Counted from the first letter of the stretch, positions 1 to 4,586 are shown. The stretch: DNA of 5,647 nucleotides from an uncultured archaeon (GCA_902385515.1 CABMGC010000072.1:1-5647), one strand, 5' to 3'. Notes: generated from the letters alone by a model not told the origin. A program made the numbers and translations.

Positions 1-338
1 ATGTAACCCCGACTCGCCGAGCAGCCTGTGAGAGTTTCCGGGGAAACGCACCTTAACGAGAATCGGTCATAGCTCACGCCATCCCTTAGCCGGCCATTCC
101 TCGATGTTGCGCCTATTATGACCGGCTCCGCGTCGATGAACTCGGACAGCCTGAACAGCGCCGAAGCCTCTTTCTCCTTCACCGAATCGATGTTGTAGAC
201 TATCTTTATCGCCAGCTTGCTGCCTTTCTTCTGCGCAAAAACGTCGGCACAAGTGTGCATGTTACAGGCAAGCACGGTGGCGTATCCGTAGGCGGCCAGC
301 CCGGACACTGCCTCCTTTATCACCCTGCTTCTCTTCAT
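1..338 (-). CDS. COG1395-type archaeal transcriptional regulator, N-terminal part (runs off left edge)
   Basis: The first 112 codons are visible and open to the window edge. The reading starts MKRSRVIKEAVSGLAAYGYA and continues with a Cys-containing segment (CADVFAQKKG), then KIVYNIDSV, PVIIGATSR, DGVSYDRFSL and VSPETL. This order (a restriction-endonuclease-like small alpha/beta domain with a 'liKv..NiDsl', 'plvIg', 'edgvvY.R.gi.avs.eTl' pattern) is what I know from the archaeal COG1395 family, annotated as putative HTH-type transcriptional regulators of about 310-320 aa. In that family the Cro/C1-type HTH follows this region, so it would lie outside the window; DNA binding is inferred from the family. 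The ATG at 338 is chosen because a TATA box centred near 364 lies about 26 bases upstream, which fits a leaderless mRNA, and no Shine-Dalgarno is visible. An 11-bp inverted repeat surrounds the start, suggesting autoregulation. Confidence 0.72.
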   Translation of the reverse strand, partial: MKRSRVIKEAVSGLAAYGYATVLACNMHTCADVFAQKKGSKLAIKIVYNIDSVKEKEASALFRLSEFIDAEPVIIGATSRNGRLRDGVSYDRFSLRCVSPETLTGCSASRGY

Positions 339-360
339 GTAAAAACATTGGTGATAAAGG
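314..360. repeat. Perfect 11-bp inverted repeat centred on the regulator start codon (possible operator)
   Basis: CCTTTATCACC at 314-324 is the exact reverse complement of GGTGATAAAGG at 350-360, with a 25-base spacer. The centre of symmetry is base 337, the middle base of the regulator's ATG (336-338). The right arm abuts the TATA box at 361-370 and the left arm is inside the coding sequence (codons 5-9). As the mRNA probably begins near 338, only one arm would be transcribed, so a DNA operator is more likely than an RNA hairpin. Autoregulation by the regulator itself is inference. Confidence 0.5.
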
Positions 361-370
361 TTTATATCAA
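361..370 (-). promoter_or_regulatory. TATA box of the COG1395-type regulator
   Basis: TTGATATAAA on the minus strand is centred about 26 bases upstream of the ATG at 338. This predicts transcription starting at or next to the start codon (leaderless), common in archaea. Confidence 0.5.
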
Positions 371-399
371 GCAGCAGTCAAAAGAGCTGCCTCTTCCGC

Positions 400-422
400 C
401 AAAAACGAAGCGGCTACGCTTC
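400..422 (-). terminator. Hairpin plus T-run at the end of the DUF1059 gene
   Basis: On the minus strand GAAGCG (422-417), loop TAGC, CGCTTC (412-407) form a perfect 6-bp stem and are followed by GTTTTT (406-401). The TAG stop codon of the DUF1059 gene is inside the loop. The structure resembles an intrinsic terminator; the T-run alone is also a known archaeal termination signal. Confidence 0.55.
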
Positions 423-587
423 CTTTATTACCGCTTTTATTTTTCTCTTGGTTTCGTCGTCCATGCGTATGTTGTGCACGTTTTTGGCGTGCTCGGCTAC
501 TTTCCGCATCAGGTCGTCTTCGTTTGCCGCCCGTGCCGTAAAACTGCATGCCATTCCCATATCCTTGCACGCGAATGATTTCGCCAT
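414..587 (-). CDS. DUF1059 family small Cys/His protein (57 aa)
   Basis: The frame reads MAKSFACKDMGMACSFTARA, then ANEDDLMRKVAEHAKNVHNI, and ends KAVIKEA. The CKDxGMxC motif, then a DLMRKVxEHAKxVH segment, is the signature of the DUF1059 family, whose members are about 55-65 aa, so this is full length. Cys7, Cys13, His33 and His38 are good metal-ligand candidates and the family has been called a predicted small metal-binding protein; no biochemical role is established to my knowledge. It has no signal peptide or membrane segment and is probably cytosolic. The start is well supported: AGGTGG (597-592) is an ideally spaced Shine-Dalgarno and a TATA box lies at 615-627. A terminator hairpin contains its stop codon, so it looks like a single-gene transcript separate from the regulator downstream. 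Confidence 0.85.
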   Translation of the reverse strand: MAKSFACKDMGMACSFTARAANEDDLMRKVAEHAKNVHNIRMDDETKRKIKAVIKEA

Positions 588-591
588 GTTT

Positions 592-627
592 CCACCTGAA
601 AATGCAGGAGATTTCCAAATATATAAG
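592..627 (-). promoter_or_regulatory. TATA box and Shine-Dalgarno of the DUF1059 gene
   Basis: CTTATATATTTGG (627-615) is a good archaeal TATA box, predicting a start near 596. AGGTGG (597-592) sits 4 bases upstream of the ATG at 587 (AGGTGG-AAAC-ATG) and complements the archaeal 16S 3' end. The predicted start and the SD nearly coincide, so the true transcript probably begins a few bases further upstream. Confidence 0.55.
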
Positions 628-667
628 ACTATCTGGGGATTGGCTATCGGGCGGCGCGTGAGGAGAA

Positions 668-687
668 GGCCGGAGGCGTCTCCGGCC
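668..687 (-). terminator. Hairpin after the kinase-CYTH gene
   Basis: GGCCGGAG (668-675) and CTCCGGCC (680-687) form a perfect 8-bp stem with a 4-base loop, 11 bases past the stop codon of the minus-strand kinase-CYTH gene. On the minus strand it is followed by pyrimidine-rich TTCTCCTC. An outer AAGGCC/GGCCTT pairing (666-671 with 690-695) offers an alternative fold. It probably acts in termination or 3'-end protection. Confidence 0.45.
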
Positions 688-698
688 CTGGCCTTGGG

Positions 699-1994
699 TC
701 ACATCTCAGAGTAGGATTTCTTTATGGCACTTGACGGGTCCATGCCTAGCGCAGACAGCAGCTCGTTCACGGCCGCCTCTCCGCTGCTCTCCCTTATCTC
801 GATGAAATCGCCGAGCTTCGACTCCCTTCCGCCTTCGGTCTTAATCACCTTGGAGTCTATGGAGAAAAGCACGCCTTTCTTCGAGTACAGGGTCCTCATC
901 TTATCCACGCTGCTCGATTCCTTGTACGCGGACAATATGCCCTGCTTGGCCTCGGGGTCCACCATGAAATCCAGCCTTTGCCGCTCCGACGAATTTTCGG
1001 TCACCACCTTCGGCCCCTTGTACGTGAAGTGGATTATCGGGTTCGCAGCCTCGCCCTCCTCCCTTATGCGTATTATCTCGCCGGTGTCCTTGAACGAGCC
1101 GTCGGTGTAGTAGTGATCGACCTGCCTGGAACTCTGCAACAGGGACACGCCGGGCAGGTTCTCAACCAGGGTGTTGATGCCCGCGGGAGCCTTGTACTTC
1201 CTCTGCGCCTCGGTAAGGTTGCACTTCTCCGCCTCTATGACGGGATCGTAATCGTTCTCTATTATCAGGTCGGCGTTCTTCATCGTGGGCTCTATGTGGC
1301 GCTTGTACATCGGCTCCGCGACGTTCAGGAAATATCTGGTGGTCTCTAGCAAGGTCCAGCTGCTCTCTCCTCCCTTTACGTCCCTTAGGAGCCTTCTCGT
1401 GAGCGCACCGTGCAGCGATACGTTCACGCCGACCTTTATGTCGAACTTGTCAGCAAACCTGTCCATCAGCGGGAACAGCCCTTCGTTCACGACAAGGTTG
1501 CGCGGCGCGACCTTCGTTTTTCCCTCCACCTTGCCGTTTTTCCTGCTATAAACGTCGTACTCTATCGGTTCGCCTTTCATCAGATGCGCAAGATGGTCCT
1601 CGTATTCGTCAAGTTTTAACGCTTCGGGCTGGTCAAAGTTCCACCCGTTGGCAAGGACCTCGGTCATCGGGCGGTAGCACGCGTCCTGCGAAAACAGAAG
1701 CGACGTGCCGGCGTGCGCGTTGGCGAGGTTGTTTGCGATTGTCGTTTTGCCTGAGCACGAGCGGCCCGCAAAACCCACTGCTATTTTTTGCTTTTCCTTT
1801 TGAAGCTGCGATATCCTGTCCTCGAGCCACAGCATCGCTTCCGCGGGCTTGAGCCTGACTTGAGTCTTTTCCGAGTCCTTTCTTAAAAAGAGATTTAGAT
1901 GGGCTTCCATCATAGGAGCTTCATCTGTCTTCGATTTTTCCGCGGGAACAATTCCAGCACAGGTAAAGCCAATTCTGCTGATTTGCTGCACCAT
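699..1994 (-). CDS. Uridine kinase-like P-loop kinase fused to a CyaB-type CYTH domain (431 aa)
   Basis: Two domains are visible. Residues about 70-250 are a uridine/phosphoribulokinase-type kinase: Walker A GRSCSGKTT (77-85), FSQDACYRP with Asp104, WNFDQPEA (118-125), VVNEGLFPL (168-176), and RRLLRDVKGG (200-209) leading to HIEPTMKNADLII. Residues about 259-431 are a CyaB-type CYTH domain: VDHYYTD (292-298), IIRIREEG (307-314), HFTYKGPK (322-329), KMRTLY (365-370), GDFIEIRE (395-402) and a closing KKSYSEM. The same domain order is known from plant TTM1/TTM2. The first tunnel motif is degenerate: ExExK appears as EAQRK (262-266), and the central acidic pair reads RLDF. The substrate is therefore uncertain; the kinase site looks intact. 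The ATG at 1994 is chosen because a TATA box at 2023-2033 predicts a short leader; Met28/Met29 (1913, 1910) are alternatives, and the first 27 residues look unconserved. Confidence 0.85.
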   Translation of the reverse strand: MVQQISRIGFTCAGIVPAEKSKTDEAPMMEAHLNLFLRKDSEKTQVRLKPAEAMLWLEDRISQLQKEKQKIAVGFAGRSCSGKTTIANNLANAHAGTSLLFSQDACYRPMTEVLANGWNFDQPEALKLDEYEDHLAHLMKGEPIEYDVYSRKNGKVEGKTKVAPRNLVVNEGLFPLMDRFADKFDIKVGVNVSLHGALTRRLLRDVKGGESSWTLLETTRYFLNVAEPMYKRHIEPTMKNADLIIENDYDPVIEAEKCNLTEAQRKYKAPAGINTLVENLPGVSLLQSSRQVDHYYTDGSFKDTGEIIRIREEGEAANPIIHFTYKGPKVVTENSSERQRLDFMVDPEAKQGILSAYKESSSVDKMRTLYSKKGVLFSIDSKVIKTEGGRESKLGDFIEIRESSGEAAVNELLSALGMDPSSAIKKSYSEM

Positions 1995-2022
1995 CGTATT
2001 ACCTAATATATAGTCGCCAAAT

Positions 2023-2033
2023 GTTATTTATGG
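2023..2033 (-). promoter_or_regulatory. TATA box of the kinase-CYTH gene
   Basis: CCATAAATAAC on the minus strand is centred about 34 bases upstream of the ATG at 1994, giving a leader of roughly 6-8 bases. A second AT-rich element (CTATATATTAGG, around 2003-2014) lies too close to that ATG to be its TATA box, but would fit a start at codon 28. Confidence 0.4.
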
Positions 2034-2041
2034 GTATCCGT

Positions 2042-2065
2042 GGCGGACTTGTCGGAAAGTCCGCC
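2042..2065 (-). terminator. Hairpin between the two CYTH genes
   Basis: GGCGGACTT (2042-2050) and AAGTCCGCC (2057-2065) are perfect inverted repeats with a 6-base loop, 11 bases past the stop codon of the upstream CYTH gene. There is no T-run after it on the minus strand. It ends 8 bases before the TATA box of the kinase-CYTH gene, so it may separate the two transcription units or be an operator. Confidence 0.4.
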
Positions 2066-2076
2066 TTGCCGTCGGA

Positions 2077-2637
2077 TCACTGGCTGGGCAGCTTCCTCCT
2101 AAGGACCTCGCTCAATCCGTCGGCGGATAGCGCAAGGCTGCTGTTGCTGTACGTCTTGTTGCCAGTCACCTCTTTGCCGAACCACGACGGAGCGATGAAC
2201 ATATGGGCTTCGGCTTCCGAACCGAATTCCACCTCTGCTACGACTAGTCCCGCGAGGCGGCCCGCGTACGCGTCCACATATACGGTGTTATTTTCGTAAG
2301 GAATCGCGCACCTCGTCTTTCTTATCGCGCTGCCGATCGCGTGGACGGCGAGCGCCTTGAAGTCGTCCTTGCGCAGCGCTATCTCCGTTTCCTTTCGCTT
2401 GAGGCCGCGGCCTTCCTTAAACGTAAGGCAGTACGAATCGTCCTCCTTTCTGATCCTCTCCTCCCTGTCGCCGTCGACGAAAAGGTACATCTGCGTTATC
2501 TCGCTCCTGCGCAAAGAAGCCGAGTCCATGTCCTGCGGCAGCTGCGCGACAAGAAACTTCCTTTCGATTTCGTACTTGACCGGGACGGTTCCGCTCGATT
2601 CGCCAAAGATGATATCACCTGCAAAAAGATTGGACAT
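2077..2637 (-). CDS. CYTH-domain triphosphatase (triphosphate tunnel metalloenzyme, 186 aa)
   Basis: The protein carries the complete set of tunnel residues of the CYTH superfamily: EIERKF (23-28, the ExExK motif), ERIRKE with Arg61 and Arg63, LTFK with Lys74, KETEIAL with Glu83/Glu85, RKTR (106-109), VDAY with Asp122, AEVEF with Glu135/Glu137, and a C-terminal GKEVTGNKTYSNSSLA segment. That last block resembles the short bacterial COG2954 type (NeuTTM/CthTTM), whose studied members hydrolyse tripolyphosphate or other inorganic or nucleoside triphosphates with divalent metal. Family membership is clear; the exact substrate is not. It is soluble and cytosolic. The ATG at 2637 is the only Met before the EIERK motif. 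A TATA candidate in the divergent region (2698-2707) would give a leader of about 40 bases. It lies upstream of, and on the same strand as, the kinase-CYTH fusion, separated by a hairpin. Confidence 0.88.
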   Translation of the reverse strand: MSNLFAGDIIFGESSGTVPVKYEIERKFLVAQLPQDMDSASLRRSEITQMYLFVDGDREERIRKEDDSYCLTFKEGRGLKRKETEIALRKDDFKALAVHAIGSAIRKTRCAIPYENNTVYVDAYAGRLAGLVVAEVEFGSEAEAHMFIAPSWFGKEVTGNKTYSNSSLALSADGLSEVLRRKLPSQ

Positions 2638-2749
2638 TCCCTAATATTTAACGCAGTGGGCAGTGGAAGACACAAGGATAATGCGATTGCAACAACCATT
2701 AAATAATCGCAAATGCAAGTCTCGTTGTCTCTGCGGCGAGTTGGCTTTA
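2638..2749. promoter_or_regulatory. Divergent promoter region between CYTH and Nmad1 genes
   Basis: Two AT-rich elements are present. ATTAAATAAT (2698-2707) can be read as a TATA box on either strand: on plus it predicts a start near 2728, ahead of the ATG at 2750; on minus it predicts one near 2676, ahead of the ATG at 2637. CTAATATTTAAC (2641-2652) read on plus would predict a start near 2673, just ahead of an in-frame ATG at 2681, the alternative start of the plus-strand gene. Confidence 0.4.
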
Positions 2750-3217
2750 ATGTGGGAGGAAAATTTCAAAACGTACCTGTACCAGAGAGTGGAAACGGCA
2801 AGCGTGGACAAGGAACAGCTTGCGGCTATGATAGACTTGACCGAAAAGGACATGCAGTCCCTTTTTGAGAAACTGACGGGCAGAAAAGCGGCAACTGAGG
2901 CAGACAAGAAGATATTCGACGACATAGTCCGCATAGCTCTATCCGGGCTGCAGAGCATTTCAGGCAGAAATGTGGACGAAGTGATCGCGGAGTCTTACGA
3001 CATCGGCGTCAGGAAAAACACGGACTACGGATCGGGAAACATACTGAAGTTCGGCGTTATAGGGCTCATCGTAAGAGAGACCGACAAGATGGAGCGGATA
3101 AAAAATCTTTTGAAGAACGAAGCCAGCTTCAAGAAGGAAACGGTGGAGGACACGCTCATGGACATGATAAACTACGCAGTATACGGAAAGATGCTGCTGG
3201 ACGGCGTCTGGTTCTGA
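2750..3217 (+). CDS. DUF1599/Nmad1-domain protein (155 aa)
   Basis: The C-terminal half matches the pattern I know for DUF1599, renamed 'nucleotide modification associated domain 1': KNTDYG (89-94), Asn97, FG (101-102), a DKMERI segment (112-117) and VEDTLMDMINYA (132-143). The first 80 residues are charged and predicted helical, with no motif I recognise. The domain is known mainly from phages and bacteria and was named for its association with predicted base-modification genes; no reaction is firmly assigned. The invariant acidic and Asn residues in an all-helical setting resemble a nucleotide-handling fold such as MazG, but that is speculation. The ATG at 2750 follows a plausible TATA box at 2698-2707. 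An in-frame ATG at 2681 and GTG at 2663 would add a Cys-rich N-terminus (CKSRCLC), but they overlap that TATA box. The gene is divergent from the CYTH gene and converges on tRNA-Glu. Confidence 0.72.
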   Translation: MWEENFKTYLYQRVETASVDKEQLAAMIDLTEKDMQSLFEKLTGRKAATEADKKIFDDIVRIALSGLQSISGRNVDEVIAESYDIGVRKNTDYGSGNILKFGVIGLIVRETDKMERIKNLLKNEASFKKETVEDTLMDMINYAVYGKMLLDGVWF

Positions 3218-3233
3218 CTAGCAAGACGAATAA

Positions 3234-3308
3234 TGCTCCCACCGGGATTCGAACCCGGGTTCTGGGGTTGAAAGCCCCATGTCCTTGACCGGACTAGACG
3301 ATAGGAGC
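3234..3308 (-). tRNA. tRNA-Glu (anticodon UUC)
   Basis: The full cloverleaf can be folded from the minus strand. The acceptor stem GCTCCTA pairs with TGGGAGC (one T-G pair). The D stem is GTCT/GGAC. The anticodon stem TGGGG/CCCCA holds the loop CTTTCAA with anticodon TTC, and the T arm is CCGGG-TTCGAAT-CCCGG. The variable loop is 4 bases and the discriminator base is A (3234). No intron is present and CCA is not encoded, as is usual in archaea. Its 3' end lies only 16 bases from the end of the convergent Nmad1 gene, and its promoter overlaps the end of the thymidylate kinase gene. Confidence 0.96.
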
Positions 3309-3333
3309 AACAATACCACTATTTCGCTCTCGC

Positions 3334-3344
3334 GCTATTTATGC
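3334..3344 (-). promoter_or_regulatory. TATA box of tRNA-Glu
   Basis: GCATAAATAGC on the minus strand is centred about 31 bases upstream of the tRNA's first base, predicting a start near 3313. The box contains the TAG stop codon (3337-3335) of the thymidylate kinase gene, so the tRNA has its own promoter embedded in the gene before it. Confidence 0.5.
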
Positions 3345-3954
3345 TTTGCTTTGATGTTGAAGAAACTGTCCACCGCCTTGGCAATCTCCCCGCTCGTCTC
3401 GTCCGCTCCCGCCTCGCCGTTGACGATCTTGAACCTGAATTTCTTCGCGAGGTTCAGGTACGCCCTGCGCACCTTCCCCAGCGATTCCCTCTTTTCGAAC
3501 AGCTCCCTTTGCTCCCTGCCCTTGGCTATCCCGTTTATCGATATGTCGGGGGACACGTCTATGAAGAAGACAAGGTCGGGCATCCTGAATGCCTTGTTTA
3601 TGGCGTACAGCCAGTCGAAATTTATCCCAGATGCGAAGCCGTAGGCCAGCGTGGAGAAAAAGTAGCGGTCGCATATCACCACCTTTCCCTGCTTGATGGC
3701 CGGCTCTATCTCTTCCTCCAGGTGCCTGGCCCTGTCCGCGCAGAAAAGCAGCTGCAAAGACATGTGGGACTTCTGCTCCTCGTTAAGTTCCGAGCGTATC
3801 CAGCTGCCTATCCGCGGGGTGGGCTCTTTTGTAAGAAGCGTGTCGTACCCGAGCTTGCTAAGATGCGCCTCTAGGCGGCTTGCCTGTGCAGAGATGCCTG
3901 CCCCGTCCAGGCCTTCAAGAACTATGAATGTCCCTTGTTTGTTCGTAAGCGCAC
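3335..3954 (-). CDS. tmk: Thymidylate kinase (dTMP kinase); start codon missing or frameshifted
   Basis: The frame carries thymidylate kinase signatures: FIVLEGLDGAGISAQ (3928-3884), TKEPTPRIGSWIR, DRYFFSTLAYG (3670-3638, the 'DRY..S..AYQ' motif), MPDLVFFIDV and a GREQRELFEK segment in the LID region. The family phosphorylates dTMP to dTDP with ATP. Two things are odd. The P-loop reads GLDGAGIS, with Ile where Lys is usual. The frame is open back to a TAA at 3965-3967, but between there and an ATG at 3763 it has no ATG, GTG or TTG, and starting at 3763 would drop the P-loop. A GTG at 3954-3952 sits about 30 bases after a TATA box, in the wrong frame; one extra G in the GGG at 3932-3934 would join it to the kinase frame and give a natural 206-aa protein. 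The coordinates assume that reading. A genuine frameshift or a non-AUG start is also possible. Confidence 0.8.
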
Positions 3955-3979
3955 CTGTGAAGGTTTAAGCTCGATTTTA

Positions 3980-3987
3980 ATTTAAAT
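3980..3987. promoter_or_regulatory. Palindromic TATA box between tmk and a possible small ORF
   Basis: ATTTAAAT is its own reverse complement. Its centre is about 30 bases upstream of the GTG at 3954 (minus, tmk) and 26 bases upstream of the ATG at 4010 (plus). It could therefore drive short-leader or leaderless transcripts in both directions. Confidence 0.45.
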
Positions 3988-4009
3988 ACCCTTCGCGAGG
4001 TGCCTTCCC

Positions 4010-4105
4010 ATGGCGCGCGCTGGACGGCGGGCGGCGAAAGGCTTGTCGAGGGCGGGCCGGGACAAAAAGCATATTAAGATTGTGCACTTCCATCATCTTC
4101 GTTAA
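4010..4105 (+). CDS. Possible small basic protein (31 aa), unrecognised
   Basis: The frame reads MARAGRRAAKGLSRAGRDKK and ends VHFHHLR; 10 of 31 residues are Arg or Lys and 4 are His. I do not recognise it as any family. Support comes only from the start region: GAGGTG (3997-4002) sits 7 bases before the ATG, an ideal Shine-Dalgarno, and a TATA box is centred about 26 bases upstream. These two signals partly contradict each other, because a start at 4010 would leave the SD untranscribed; a further TATA-like GGTTTAAGC (3962-3970) would allow both. The residues could be a by-product of GC-rich intergenic DNA, and the region may instead make a non-coding transcript. Confidence 0.27.
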   Translation: MARAGRRAAKGLSRAGRDKKHIKIVHFHHLR

Positions 4106-4165
4106 GCGACAGATGCTGGCAGGGCGACATTCAGGACTGTGCAGGGAGGCATTGGCAAGAAATCC

Positions 4166-4186
4166 GTAAAGGAGCCGCACGGCTCC
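4166..4186 (-). terminator. Second hairpin downstream of the PRC-barrel gene
   Basis: On the minus strand GGAGCC, loop GTGC, GGCTCC (4186-4171) is followed by TTTACG. It lies after the stronger terminator at 4193-4221 and may act as a back-up. The rest of 4106-4165 shows no gene or structure that I can support. Confidence 0.35.
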
Positions 4187-4192
4187 GCGTTT

Positions 4193-4221
4193 GAAATAAA
4201 AGGCGGGCCGCGGCCCAGCCT
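4193..4221 (-). terminator. Intrinsic-type terminator of the PRC-barrel gene
   Basis: On the minus strand AGGC, a bulged T, the palindrome GGGCCGCGGCCC (4216-4205), then GCCT forms a long GC stem, followed by TTTATTTC. It begins 33 bases after the PRC-barrel stop codon. A smaller CAGGG/CCCTG hairpin precedes it around 4230-4246. Confidence 0.5.
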
Positions 4222-4253
4222 GAAAGCGGCAACAGGGACGAGGCCCTGCGCGC

Positions 4254-4559
4254 TCACCTTGAAAGGTCGTTGACTTCGTCCTTGTTCGTGTTGTCTATGG
4301 ACGCGTTCGGAGCGGTCACAAGGACAACGTCCTCCACGTTCTTTACGCTCTTGTAGAGCACGCTCTTGGATCTCAGGGTTATCTTCACGTCGCCCTTCGC
4401 GCTCTTCCAAGGGATCATGAGAAGCCTGCTTATCTCTCCCTTCTCAAGGTCAACTATTACGTCCTGCACTTCTCCCAGGTACTGGCCTGCGTCGCTGTAG
4501 ACGTCCATCCTATATAATTCTGATAGTTTCATTTTCTCGCCTGTCGCCTTAATCGTCAT
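4254..4559 (-). CDS. PRC-barrel domain protein (101 aa)
   Basis: From residue 10 the protein follows the PRC-barrel pattern: MKLSELYRMDVYSDAGQYLG, then EVQDVIVDLEKGEISRLLMI, PWKSAKGDVKITL and SVKNVEDVVLV. The domain is a small six-stranded barrel of about 80 residues, first named from the photosynthetic reaction centre H subunit and the RNA-processing factor RimM. Archaea carry many short stand-alone versions, including the cell-division proteins CdpB and the N-terminal part of CdvA; which group this belongs to cannot be told by eye. A polar tail (about 87-101, NTNKDEVNDLSR) follows the barrel. The ATG at 4559 fits a leaderless transcript from a TATA box at 4577-4586; the ATG at 4532, where homology begins, fits a second TATA-like element at 4560-4568. 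Strong terminators lie downstream, so it is probably transcribed alone. Confidence 0.8.
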   Translation of the reverse strand: MTIKATGEKMKLSELYRMDVYSDAGQYLGEVQDVIVDLEKGEISRLLMIPWKSAKGDVKITLRSKSVLYKSVKNVEDVVLVTAPNASIDNTNKDEVNDLSR

Positions 4560-4586
4560 AACTTATATCGAAGCAAATATTAAAAA
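4560..4586 (-). promoter_or_regulatory. Promoter of the PRC-barrel gene and T-rich end of the endonuclease gene
   Basis: TTTTTAATAT (4586-4577) is centred about 23 bases before the ATG at 4559. GATATAAG (4569-4562) is centred about 33 bases before the alternative ATG at 4532. The T5 run, with an earlier TTTT near 4599, could also end the endonuclease transcript, whose stop codon is at 4628-4630. Confidence 0.4.

Noticed and set aside
367..702. Open frame of 111 codons on the minus strand
   Set aside because: It overlaps the DUF1059 gene in another frame and covers the terminator hairpins and TATA box; its translation is low-complexity and Arg/Ser-rich.
2663..2749. Upstream GTG/ATG starts of the Nmad1 gene, giving a Cys-rich N-terminus
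   Set aside because: The extension overlaps the best TATA box for this gene. It is kept only as an alternative start because a second TATA-like element at 2641-2652 could serve it.
3234..3308. tRNA-Glu as an integration (att) site
   Set aside because: I see no direct repeat of the tRNA end elsewhere in the window, and no integrase or other mobile gene.
3335..3763. Thymidylate kinase starting at the first ATG (142 aa)
   Set aside because: The homologous sequence continues upstream for about 55 codons and includes the P-loop, so this start would remove the ATP site.
3341..3874. Open frame of 177 codons on the plus strand
   Set aside because: It is antisense to the thymidylate kinase frame, which carries the family motifs.
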